A program made the translations under genes and the position numbers. From the NCBI GenBank assembly GCA_035525495.1, contig DATLED010000028.1:1-44600 (forward strand): DNA of 44,600 bases, read 5' to 3'. Shown here piece after piece: positions 37,580 through 44,600 of this stretch; the stretch's first letter is position 1, and each line of letters opens with the position of its first letter. The notes under the pieces are model-generated. The model was not told the origin of the DNA. It saw nothing but the letters and a program-made list of their open reading frames with translations, and ran no database searches. The stretch is from DATLED01 sp035525495 (GTDB taxonomy: Bacteria > Actinomycetota > Acidimicrobiia > Acidimicrobiales > CADCTF01).

Positions 37580-38469
37580 GCGACGCGCGCGTCGGGGCCG
37601 AGGCGCGGATCCTCGAGCGGGGATATCGCCGCTACACGGGTCGACGCGAAGGAGAGGCGCACGCCGTGCGGAGCGTCATCGCTCACACCTTGCGGCGGAT
37701 CCTCGGGCTCCGGCGTCCGACGCGGGCCAAGGTCCTGCCGGCGATGTCGATCGCCTTCGCGTACCTCCCGGCGATCGTGTTCGTCGGCGTCATCTCGCTC
37801 TTCGGTCGCTTCGGGGGGAAGTCGCAGGCTCGCCAGATCATCCCGCAGTACCACGACTACTACGGCTTCATCATCTCGGCGATCATCCTCTTCGTCGCCT
37901 TCGTCGCCCCCGAGGCGCTCTGCCCCGATCGTCGTTCGAAGGTGCTGAGCCTGTACCTCGCGTCGCCGCTGACCCGGATGACGTACTTGCTGGCGAAGGC
38001 GGCGGCCGTCGCCATCGTCATCGCCTTCGTCACCGTCGGGCCGCCGCTCCTGCTGTTGGTCGGCCTGATGATGCAGAGCGCCGGGCCGGACGGACCGCTC
38101 GAGGTCCTGCGGGTCGTGATCCACATCTTCGAGTCGGGCATGTTCCTCGCCGTCCTGTACACCTGCCTGTCGATGGCGATCGCCAGCCTCACCGACCGGC
38201 GGGCCGTCGCCGCGGCGGCGACGCTGTTCGTGCTCGTCGGCTCGGCCGTGGTGACCGGCACGCTCATCGGCGGCCTCGGCGCCAGCGACAACCTGTTCGG
38301 GTTGAACCTCGCGAGCGGGCCGCTGGCCACCGTGACGCTCATCTACGGCGAGCGGATCATCGGCCTCGACGTCGACACCTGGGTCCTGGCGCTGTCGTTC
38401 ACGTTGTGGACGGTCGCGGCCGCTGCGGTGGCCATCGTCCGTTACCGGCGCCTGCAGGTGACGAGGTGA
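37576..38469 (+). CDS. ABC-2 type permease
   Basis: 297 residues from a GTG overlapping the ATPase stop. An N-terminal cytosolic arm (ERGYRRYTGRREGEAHAVRSV) precedes six likely spans, including SIAFAYLPAIVFVGVISLF, YYGFIISAIILFVAFVAPEAL and ATLFVLVGSAVVTGTLIGGL. CPDRRSKVLSLYLASPLTRMTYLLAK is the coupling region typical of ABC-2 permeases. It works with the ATPase at 36653-37579 by position. Confidence 0.87.
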   Translation: MSDARVGAEARILERGYRRYTGRREGEAHAVRSVIAHTLRRILGLRRPTRAKVLPAMSIAFAYLPAIVFVGVISLFGRFGGKSQARQIIPQYHDYYGFIISAIILFVAFVAPEALCPDRRSKVLSLYLASPLTRMTYLLAKAAAVAIVIAFVTVGPPLLLLVGLMMQSAGPDGPLEVLRVVIHIFESGMFLAVLYTCLSMAIASLTDRRAVAAAATLFVLVGSAVVTGTLIGGLGASDNLFGLNLASGPLATVTLIYGERIIGLDVDTWVLALSFTLWTVAAAAVAIVRYRRLQVTR

Positions 38470-39380
38470 CGATCGAAGTCACCGACGTCTCGAAGTGGTT
38501 CGGGTCGATCGTCGCGCTGTCCGAGGTGACGTGCCGGGTCGACCCGGGGATCACGGCTCTGCTGGGGCCGAACGGCGCGGGCAAGTCGACCCTGTTGCGG
38601 GTGCTGTGCGGGCTGACGGCGCCGTCGCGGGGCGAGGTGAGGATCCTGGGACAGGTGCCTCGGCGGGACATCTCGTTGAACCGGCGGGTCGGGCTCGTCC
38701 CCCAACAGGAGGCGCTGTTCGACCCGCTGCGGGCGGTGGACTTCGTGGCGCTGGCTGCCGAGCTGCACGGTCTCCGTGAGCCGGGCGTCGCCGCCATGGC
38801 GGCCCTGGCACTCGTCGACCTCGACCCCGACGACACCCGGCCCGTCCGCACCTACTCCAAGGGCATGCGCCAGCGGGTGAAGGTGGCGCAGGCGCTCGTG
38901 CACGACCCCGAGGTCGTCCTGCTCGACGAGCCGCTCGAGGGTCTCGACCCACGGCAGCGGCTGCGCATGATCACGTTGTTCCGGCGGCTGGCCGACGAGG
39001 GACGGACGGTGCTGATCTCGAGCCACGTGCTCGACGAGGTCGAGCGCTTCGGCTCGCGGGTGCTGGTGATCGCGCAAGGGCGGCTCGCCGCCGAGGGCGA
39101 CTTCCACGCGATCCGTGACCTGATGGACGACCGACCGCACCGGCTGCGCATCGGCACCGACGCGCCGCGTGTGCTGGCGGCGGGCTTGTTGTCGTCGGGG
39201 GCGGTGACGGGCGCGTGGGTGCAGGGCGCAGACAGCCTCGTCGTCGACACCGTCGACGTCGTGACCTTCAGGCGCTCGGTCGCGTCGGTGGCGCGCGATG
39301 GCGGCGCTCGACTCACCGAGGTCGTGCCGTTGGACGACGACCTCGACTCCGTGTTCCGGTACCTGGTGGGACGCCGGTGA
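38466..39380 (+). CDS. second ABC transporter ATP-binding protein
   Basis: 304 residues from a GTG overlapping the permease stop. Walker A GPNGAGKST (34-42), signature YSKGMRQRVKVA, Walker B VVLLDEPLEGLDP, switch His in SSHVLDEV. It is a paralogue of the ATPase two genes upstream, suggesting two half-systems in one operon or one heteromeric exporter. The C-terminal 80 residues lie in the same extension seen in that paralogue. Confidence 0.9.
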   Translation: MTIEVTDVSKWFGSIVALSEVTCRVDPGITALLGPNGAGKSTLLRVLCGLTAPSRGEVRILGQVPRRDISLNRRVGLVPQQEALFDPLRAVDFVALAAELHGLREPGVAAMAALALVDLDPDDTRPVRTYSKGMRQRVKVAQALVHDPEVVLLDEPLEGLDPRQRLRMITLFRRLADEGRTVLISSHVLDEVERFGSRVLVIAQGRLAAEGDFHAIRDLMDDRPHRLRIGTDAPRVLAAGLLSSGAVTGAWVQGADSLVVDTVDVVTFRRSVASVARDGGARLTEVVPLDDDLDSVFRYLVGRR

Positions 39381-40081
39381 GCGCCATCTTCCGCCTCGTG
39401 CTGCGGACACAGGTGACGAAGGGACGGGCGGCCGCGCTGGCGGTCGTCGGCGTGCTCGGCATCCTGCTCGGCGTGGCCGTCGGACGCAGCGACCCGGGCA
39501 GCCGGTTCGACGCCGCCTATGGGTTCGTCGGCGGGTACGGGCTGGGGCTGCTGGTGCCGGTGACGGCACTCGTCTTCGCGGCGGCGGCGCTCGGCGATCC
39601 GGCGGAGGACGGGACGCTCGTGTACCTGTGGCACCGGCCGATCGCCCGCTGGCGGATCGTCGCCGCGTCGGCGGGCGCCGCGGTGTGCATCGCGTTGCCC
39701 TTCGCGGTGCTGCCGACCGTCGTCGCGGCGGCGATGACCGGGGAGGGCCGCGCGCTGATCGTGGGCGCGGCGGTCTCGTCGATGCTGGCCGTGGCCGCGT
39801 ACTCGAGCCTGTTCCTCTGCCTCGGGCTCGTGGTGCGAAGGGCGCTCGCCTGGGGACTGGCCTACGTCTTGATCTGGGAAGGGTTCGTGGCCCGGAGCTC
39901 GACCGGACCGGCCCGCTTGTCGATCCTCGTCTACGCCCGGTCGTTGCTGGCGTCGATCGCGGACCACGACCCGCCGCGGCTCGCGGCGTCGGTCCCGGTG
40001 TCGATCGCCGTCCCGCTGGTCCTGGGTGTGGCCGGGCTGGCCGCGACCGTCTGGTCCCTGCGCCGGATCGACGTCCGCTGA
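39377..40081 (+). CDS. second ABC-2 type permease
   Basis: 234 residues from a GTG overlapping the ATPase stop by 4 bases. About six hydrophobic spans (AAALAVVGVLGILLGVAVG, GYGLGLLVPVTALVFAAAALG, AAVCIALPFAVLPTVVAAAM, VPLVLGVAGLAATVWSL) and the cytosolic coupling motif DGTLVYLWHRPIARWRIV. Its gene partner by order is the ATPase at 38466-39380. Substrate unknown. Confidence 0.86.
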   Translation: MSAIFRLVLRTQVTKGRAAALAVVGVLGILLGVAVGRSDPGSRFDAAYGFVGGYGLGLLVPVTALVFAAAALGDPAEDGTLVYLWHRPIARWRIVAASAGAAVCIALPFAVLPTVVAAAMTGEGRALIVGAAVSSMLAVAAYSSLFLCLGLVVRRALAWGLAYVLIWEGFVARSSTGPARLSILVYARSLLASIADHDPPRLAASVPVSIAVPLVLGVAGLAATVWSLRRIDVR

Positions 40082-40761
40082 TGGAGCTGCTCGAGGGACT
40101 GGCGACGACCCGGGCGATCCGCCGGCTCCGGCCCGACCCGATCCCCGAGGAGGACCTGGCGAAGATCTTCTTCGCGGCGACGCGGGCGCCGTCGGGGAGC
40201 AACCGCCAGCCGTTCCGCTTCGTGGTGCTGCGCGATGGCCAGCGGTCGACGCCGGCCAAGGAGCTGTTGGGTGAAGCGTTCCGGCGGGGGTGGTCGGCGA
40301 AGTCGCGGGATGACGGGTACGACTCGGCCGCCTCGGACGACTCGCCCCGCGCCCGGACAGCCCAGGCGATGCAGCACTTCGTCGACCACTTCGAGGAGAT
40401 CCCGGTCGTCGCGCTGCCGTGCCTCCAGCGCTATCGCGCGCCGACCCCGACCGAGGGCGCGTCGGTGTACCCGGCGTGCCAGAACCTGTTGCTGGCGGCT
40501 CGGGCGCTGGGGTACGGCGGCGTGATCACCATGTGGCACGCCTTCGTCGAGCCTCAGCTGCGTTCGTTGCTCGAGATCCCCGATGACGTGCTCATCGCCG
40601 CCACCATCCCGCTCGGCCGGCCCGCCGGTGGCGGCCACGGTCCGGTGCGGCGTCGTCCGTTGCCCGAGCTCGTCTACGAGGACGGCTGGGACTCGCCGGC
40701 GTCGTGGGCCGTCGATCCGCCCGGCACCCGCTTCACGGGCGCTCCTCCCGCGCAAGGGTGA
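40081..40761 (+). CDS. nitroreductase-family FMN protein
   Basis: 226 residues. The family start TTRAIRRLRPDPIPEEDLAKIFFAATRAPSGSNRQPF (in parts) is the FMN phosphate site; ASVYPACQNLLLAARALGYGG is the dimer and flavin face, and IAATIPLGRPAGG ends the fold. Relatives reduce nitroaromatics, flavins or act in F420-type or dehalogenation chemistry. Its start shares a base with the permease stop, placing it in the exporter operon, which may link reduction and export. It overlaps the convergent selenoprotein-candidate gene by 29 bases. Confidence 0.87.
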   Translation: MELLEGLATTRAIRRLRPDPIPEEDLAKIFFAATRAPSGSNRQPFRFVVLRDGQRSTPAKELLGEAFRRGWSAKSRDDGYDSAASDDSPRARTAQAMQHFVDHFEEIPVVALPCLQRYRAPTPTEGASVYPACQNLLLAARALGYGGVITMWHAFVEPQLRSLLEIPDDVLIAATIPLGRPAGGGHGPVRRRPLPELVYEDGWDSPASWAVDPPGTRFTGAPPAQG

Positions 40762-41839
40762 GCGGCGGGTAGTAGTTCTCGGGACCGGCGGCGGACACGT
40801 CGGCGTACCAGCTGCCCTCGTACTGGTCGGTGGGCGCTTGCAGCAGGTCGCTGGGCTGGCCCTCGGCGGTCGTCGCCAACGTCCACGCCTGACGCTTGTA
40901 GGTCCAGTTCGACGGCGCGAGCTCATGGGCCCGCCGGAACCACGGGACGGCCCCGTCCCGATCTCCAGCCCGCCAGAGGTACTGACCGAGCTCGAACGCC
41001 GCCGCCGCCTCGGCCTCCGAAGCGGGCCGGGGCTTCGAGCGCTCCACCACCTGCTCAGGCGTCAGTGCGTACGCGCTCCCCGAGCCCCGCTCCGCCCAAT
41101 CCCGCAGCGCCGGGAGGTAGGCGTCGGCGGTGCGGGGGATGCGCCGGACCGTCTCGAGCAGTCTGCGGAGGTCGTCGGGCAAGCCATCGGGCAGCGGTCG
41201 GTCGGCACCCGGGGGCACGACGACCTGGGCGACGTGCGCCGGCTGCACGAGCAAGCCGTCCTCGTCGATCCACACCGCCATCGGCACGTTCACGAAGCCG
41301 AGCAGCTCGTCGCTGAGGTGCGCCTGATCGATCAGCGACGGATGGGTCGGTGACGCCGCCTCGATCCACGGACGGACGGCGTCGGCGCCACCGAGGTCGA
41401 GCGCGATCGCCACGATCTCGACGCCCTTCGGCGCCAGCTCCTCGTGCAGGGCCTGCCACACGGGCAGGTCAGCGCGACAACCTCACCACGAAGCCCACGC
41501 GAAGGCCACCACCTTCTTGCCCCGAAGCGTGGACAGCGAGAACGGCCTTCCGTCGAGGTCCGGCAGCGTGAGGTCAGGGACCTCTGCCGTGTCGAGCGCC
41601 TTGCCGGACACCGTCGCCGGTCCGAGGGCCCACACCCCGTGCGCCTCGTCGTGCACGACCGGCATGCCCAGCCGCTCCGCGACCACCGACAGGTCGAGCG
41701 CGCCATCGACGTCGACGGTCCCCGCCGGCAGCGGCACGCACATCGCGCCCTTGCACAGTCCTTCGGGCTTGGCCACCCACCCGGTGCGAGCGGCAAGGTC
41801 GTCCTTCGGCGCCCGCAGCGAGGCGCCGGCGACGATCAC
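40733..41839 (-). CDS. redoxin (thioredoxin-fold) candidate selenoprotein with in-frame UGA
   Basis: Two same-frame halves are joined by one TGA at 41485-41483. Read as selenocysteine they give 368 residues: an N-terminal region with KPEGLCKGAMCVPL (Cys29, Cys34), then DLTLPDLDGRPFSLSTLRGKKVVAFAWASW, Sec119, GCR (Cys121) and DLPVWQALHEELAPKG, followed by VPMAVWIDEDG and a TPR-like tail. This is an AhpC/TSA-TlpA-like fold, and the UGA sits at the first redox-active cysteine of W-C-G-C-R. Similarity continues in frame on both sides, so a frameshift is excluded. The GTG start overlaps the VOC stop. The alternative is a nonsense mutation making a pseudogene. Confidence 0.75.
41452..41485 (-). promoter_or_regulatory. 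candidate bacterial SECIS element after the UGA codon
   Basis: Starting 14 bases after the UGA, CCUGCC / GGCAGG form a perfect 6-bp stem around a 5-base loop CGUGU. The loop begins 20 bases after the UGA and has G as its second base. That meets the general rules for bacterial SECIS hairpins (short distance, small loop, G among the first two loop bases). The element overlaps coding sequence, as bacterial ones do. Confidence 0.62.
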
Positions 41840-42045
41840 TTCGACGGCGCCTGGATGAGCTCGAGCAGGAATCCGTCGGGGTCGACGGCGAAGCCGACGA
41901 TGTTGTCGCCGTACGGCGCTGGCTCCCGCGTGATCCGCCCACCTCGTTCCACGTGCAGCTGCCTGAGCCCGAGGACGTCGACGTAGAACGCCGTCGCCTT
42001 CGCGAGATCGGAGACCGCCAGGCCCGTCGCCATGAACGCTCCCAT
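41836..42045 (-). CDS. short VOC (glyoxalase-fold) protein
   Basis: 69 residues with the opening strand GLAVSDLAKATAFYVDVLGLRQLHV and the closing FAVDPDGFLLELIQAPSK of a VOC domain. The roughly 40-50 residues normally between them are missing, so the middle strands and the second metal ligand are lacking. It is either a compact half-domain needing a partner or a deleted remnant still in frame. It lies 17 bases after gatB and overlaps the redoxin gene start, so it is probably translated. Confidence 0.7.
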   Translation of the reverse strand: MGAFMATGLAVSDLAKATAFYVDVLGLRQLHVERGGRITREPAPYGDNIVGFAVDPDGFLLELIQAPSK

Positions 42046-42062
42046 GGCCCGACCCTACGCGT

Positions 42063-43487
42063 TCAGAGGCCGGCGCGCTGGCGCAGGATGGCGGTGACGG
42101 CCTTCCCGTCGGCCTTCCCGTGCGTCCTCTTCATGACCTGACCGATGAGCATGCCGCCGACCTTCGGGTCGCCGTCCTTGAACTTCTCGAACGCCTCGGG
42201 GTTCGCGGCGATCACCTCGTCCACCGTGGCCTCGAGCGCGGAGGAGTCCATCACCTCGAACCCCCGTTCGGCCGCGATGGCATCGGGGTTGTCGCCCTCC
42301 CCGGCCAGCATGGCGGCCAGCACCTGCTTGGCCTGCGTCGCGGTCAGCTCGCCCGACGACTCCATCGCCACCACCCGTGCGAACGATGCGGCGGACAACC
42401 GACCCACGTTGTCGATGTCGGCGGCGATCTCGTTGGCGGCGCGATTGATGGCCCGGCGAGCGTCCGCGCCCGCGGCGATGGCGTCGAGCACCAACCCGTC
42501 CAGGTCGAGCTCGACCAACAAGGCCACGTCCGACGGCGTCACGCCCGCCGCCGACGCCAGCGCCGTCCTGCGCTCGAACGGCATCGTCGGGAGCGCCGCC
42601 TTCACCGCCGAGCGCCACTCGTCGTCTGGCACCACAGGCACCAGGTCGGGCTCGGGGAAGTAGCGGTAGTCGAACGCCTCTTCCTTCGAGCGCATCGACG
42701 ACGTGCGTCCCTCGTCCTCGCTCCAGTGGCGGGTCTCCTGCACGATGCGCTCGCCGTCCCGCAAGGACTGGATCTGCCGCTTGGCCTCGTACTCGATGGC
42801 CCGGCCGAGGGACCGCAACGAGTTCATGTTCTTGATCTCGCAGCGGGTCCCGAACGTCGCGGCGTTGGACGGCCGCACCGACACGTTGGCGTCGACCCGC
42901 AGCGAGCCCTCCTCCATCTTCCCGTCGGACGCGCCCGTCGCCACGAGGATGGCGCGGAGCTCGCTCACGTAGGCCTTGGCTTCGTCGGCCGAGCGCAGGT
43001 CAGGGCGGCTGACGATCTCGACGAGGGGGACCCCGGCGCGGTTGTAGTCGACGAGGGAGTGGTCGGCGCCGTGGATGCGGCCGCCACCACCACCGATGTG
43101 CGTGGTCTTCCCGGTGTCCTCCTCCATGTGCGCCCGCTCGACCCCTATCCGTTGACCGGACGGCAGCTCGAGCCACCCGTCGACGTTGATCGGCTCGTCG
43201 TACTGCGACGTCTGGTAGTCCTTCGGCATGTCCGGATAGAAGTAGTTCTTCCGGTGGAAGATGCTCGGCCTGACCTCGCAGTGGAGGGCCTCGCCTATGC
43301 GCATCGCGTACTCGACCGCCTGACGGTTGAGCACGGGAAGCGACCCGGGCAGTCCGAGGCACACGGGGCAGATGTTGGTGTTCGGCTCGTCGCCGAAGGC
43401 GTTGCGGCACGCGCAGAAAAGCTTCGTCTCGGTGCGGAGCTCGCAGTGGACCTCGAGCCCGATGACCATCTCCCAGTCGTCGCTCAC
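42063..43487 (-). CDS. gatB: Asp/Glu-tRNA amidotransferase subunit B
   Basis: 474-residue GatB, the kinase/tRNA-binding subunit of GatCAB that converts Glu-tRNA-Gln and Asp-tRNA-Asn to the amides. IGLEVHCEL at the N-terminus, a zinc-type cysteine set (CAC, CPVCLG), YFYPDMPKDYQTSQYD and GSLRVDANVSVRP are diagnostic. The C-terminal YqeY-like tail ends VGGMLIGQVMKRTHGKADGKAV. The ATG overlaps the gatA stop by 4 bases. The chain is complete. Confidence 0.96.
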   Translation of the reverse strand: MSDDWEMVIGLEVHCELRTETKLFCACRNAFGDEPNTNICPVCLGLPGSLPVLNRQAVEYAMRIGEALHCEVRPSIFHRKNYFYPDMPKDYQTSQYDEPINVDGWLELPSGQRIGVERAHMEEDTGKTTHIGGGGGRIHGADHSLVDYNRAGVPLVEIVSRPDLRSADEAKAYVSELRAILVATGASDGKMEEGSLRVDANVSVRPSNAATFGTRCEIKNMNSLRSLGRAIEYEAKRQIQSLRDGERIVQETRHWSEDEGRTSSMRSKEEAFDYRYFPEPDLVPVVPDDEWRSAVKAALPTMPFERRTALASAAGVTPSDVALLVELDLDGLVLDAIAAGADARRAINRAANEIAADIDNVGRLSAASFARVVAMESSGELTATQAKQVLAAMLAGEGDNPDAIAAERGFEVMDSSALEATVDEVIAANPEAFEKFKDGDPKVGGMLIGQVMKRTHGKADGKAVTAILRQRAGL

Positions 43488-44600
43488 TTCGCCGCCCTCT
43501 CGATCGCCGCCGCCACCCGGAACATCGTGGGTTCCCGCAAGGCGTCGGCCATCACCTGCACGCCGACCGGCAGCCCGTCGTCACCCACGCCGAAGGGCAC
43601 GGACATCGCAGGGTGGCCGGCGAGGTTCGACGGGATCGTGCACACATCGGAGAGGTACATGGCGAGAGGGTTCGCCGTCTTGGCGCCGAAGGCGAACGCC
43701 GTCGTCGGCGCGGTCGGCGAGAGGAGGGCGTCGAAGTCGGCGTAGGCGGCGTCGAAGTCGCGGATGATCAACGTCCTCACCCGCTGCGCCTGGCCGTAGT
43801 ACGCGTCGTAGTAGCCGGCGGACAGCGCGTAGGTGCCGAGCATGATCCGGCGCTTCACCTCGGGGCCGAAACCCGCCGCCCGCGTCGCGCCGTACATGGT
43901 GGTGATGTCGTCCGCGTCGACCCGCAGTCCGTAGCGGACGCCGTCGTAGCGTGCCAGGTTGCTCGACGCTTCTGCAGGGGCGATGAGGTAGTAGGCCGAC
44001 AGGCCGTAGATCGTCGCCGGGACCGACACCTCCTCGACCTTGGCGCCCGCGGCCGTGAGCGCCTCGGCGGCGGCGTTCGTGCGGGCGAGGACGTCGGGAT
44101 CGATGCCGTCCATGAGCTCGCGCACGATGCCGATGCGCAGGCCGTCGACGCCTTCGTCGAGGACCGACATCAGGGACGGCGCGGGCTCCGGGATCGACGT
44201 CGAGTCGCGGGGATCGTTGCCGCCGATGGCCTCGAGGACTGCCGCGCTGTCGGCGACGGTGGTCGAGAACGGACCGATCTGGTCGAGGCTGCTGGCGAAG
44301 GCGATGAGGCCGTAGCGGGACACCGCGCCGTAGGTCGGCTTCACGCCGACGACGCCGCACAGCGCCGCAGGTTGGCGGATCGATCCTCCGGTGTCGGAGC
44401 CGAGCGCCAAGGAGGCGAACCCGGCGGCGACGGCCGCGGCGCTGCCGCCGCTCGACCCGCCCGGCACCCGCGTGACGTCGTGCGGGTTCCTCGTCGGACC
44501 GAAGGCGCTGTTCTCGGTGGACGAGCCCATGGCGAACTCGTCGAGGTTCGTCTTGCCGATGGGGATGGCGCCGGCGGCGCGAAGCCGCTCGACGACGGTG
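43484..44600 (-). CDS. gatA: Asp/Glu-tRNA amidotransferase subunit A, N-terminus cut by window edge
   Basis: 372 C-terminal residues of GatA, the amidase that releases ammonia from glutamine; roughly the first 110 are beyond the window. The amidase signature is complete in view: GGSSGGSAAAVAAG with the cis-Ser, and GSDTGGSIRQPAA with the nucleophile Ser; the catalytic Lys lies further upstream. FAMGSSTENSAFGPTRNP is the glutamine-binding entry. Followed at once by gatB; gatC is expected just outside the window. Confidence 0.95.
   Translation of the reverse strand, partial: TVVERLRAAGAIPIGKTNLDEFAMGSSTENSAFGPTRNPHDVTRVPGGSSGGSAAAVAAGFASLALGSDTGGSIRQPAALCGVVGVKPTYGAVSRYGLIAFASSLDQIGPFSTTVADSAAVLEAIGGNDPRDSTSIPEPAPSLMSVLDEGVDGLRIGIVRELMDGIDPDVLARTNAAAEALTAAGAKVEEVSVPATIYGLSAYYLIAPAEASSNLARYDGVRYGLRVDADDITTMYGATRAAGFGPEVKRRIMLGTYALSAGYYDAYYGQAQRVRTLIIRDFDAAYADFDALLSPTAPTTAFAFGAKTANPLAMYLSDVCTIPSNLAGHPAMSVPFGVGDDGLPVGVQVMADALREPTMFRVAAAIERAAK

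Noticed and set aside
40733..41485. Reading the redoxin region as two separate genes split at the TGA
   Set aside because: The downstream half has no Shine-Dalgarno or start near the break, begins in the middle of a thioredoxin fold, and the frames are identical. A read-through or a pseudogene is more sensible than two genes.
1..44600. CRISPR arrays, insertion sequences, integrases or rRNA
   Set aside because: No regularly spaced direct repeats, transposase motifs or rRNA-like conserved strings were seen on either strand.

Overview
The window is high-GC DNA, almost fully packed with genes that often overlap by 1-14 bases. It uses many GTG starts and one TTG start, and it has several TANNNT -10 boxes 6-10 bases before a start codon, as expected for leaderless transcripts. 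The NdgR/LtbR-type IclR regulator divergent from leuCD, the mycobacterial-type SerC, the LeuA2-type isopropylmalate synthase, the DUF3105 protein and the class I KARI point to an Actinomycetota chromosome. Gene content and order suggest the class Acidimicrobiia; that placement is inference, not proof. No phage, plasmid, transposase, CRISPR, rRNA or tRNA was seen.

The core is a branched-chain amino acid (BCAA) and serine biosynthesis region. From left to right: (i) 137-5896, minus strand, a leader peptide followed by leuB-ilvE-cimA and three less understood genes (conserved hypothetical, tandem VOC protein, epoxide-hydrolase-like protein); (ii) greA, a GH15 glycosidase and an alpha/beta hydrolase on plus; (iii) an NdgR/LtbR-like IclR regulator divergent from leuCD; (iv) leuS and leuA on minus behind a leucine-rich leader; (v) a Pro/Lys-rich membrane protein, serA, a DUF3105 protein, an aspartate/aromatic-type aminotransferase, and serC; (vi) an ABM-domain protein, an acyl-CoA ligase, a double Nudix protein, a quinone oxidoreductase and an ABC exporter pair; (vii) ilvB-ilvN-ilvC behind a third leader, then lhgO; (viii) a PLDc_N membrane protein, a ferritin-like protein, ilvD and a lipoprotein; (ix) two interleaved ABC ATPase/permease pairs plus a nitroreductase; (x) gatA (cut by the window edge), gatB, a short VOC protein and a thioredoxin-fold protein read through an in-frame TGA.

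Together the genes encode citramalate synthase (2-oxobutyrate for isoleucine without threonine deaminase), the complete isopropylmalate route, acetolactate synthase, KARI, dihydroxyacid dehydratase and the BCAA aminotransferase. Three operons carry attenuators that had to be read from sequence: short leader peptides MSAFAAEVIIL (leuB-ilvE-cimA), MSTTRALTSILLLT (leuA-leuS) and MRSTPDTLRLVGIT (ilvBNC). Each is followed by a hairpin and then a GC hairpin with a T-tract, just before the first structural gene.

Three further signals stand out. First, a candidate selenoprotein: a redoxin with an in-frame UGA in a W-U-G-C-R active site and a hairpin that fits the bacterial SECIS rules. Second, a 51-bp palindromic repeat in three copies: two lie between convergent genes and one lies in frame inside leuS, adding exactly 17 codons. 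Third, a 20-bp perfect, unusually AT-rich inverted repeat in the gap after the acyl-CoA ligase. No gene-free stretch is longer than 300 bases.
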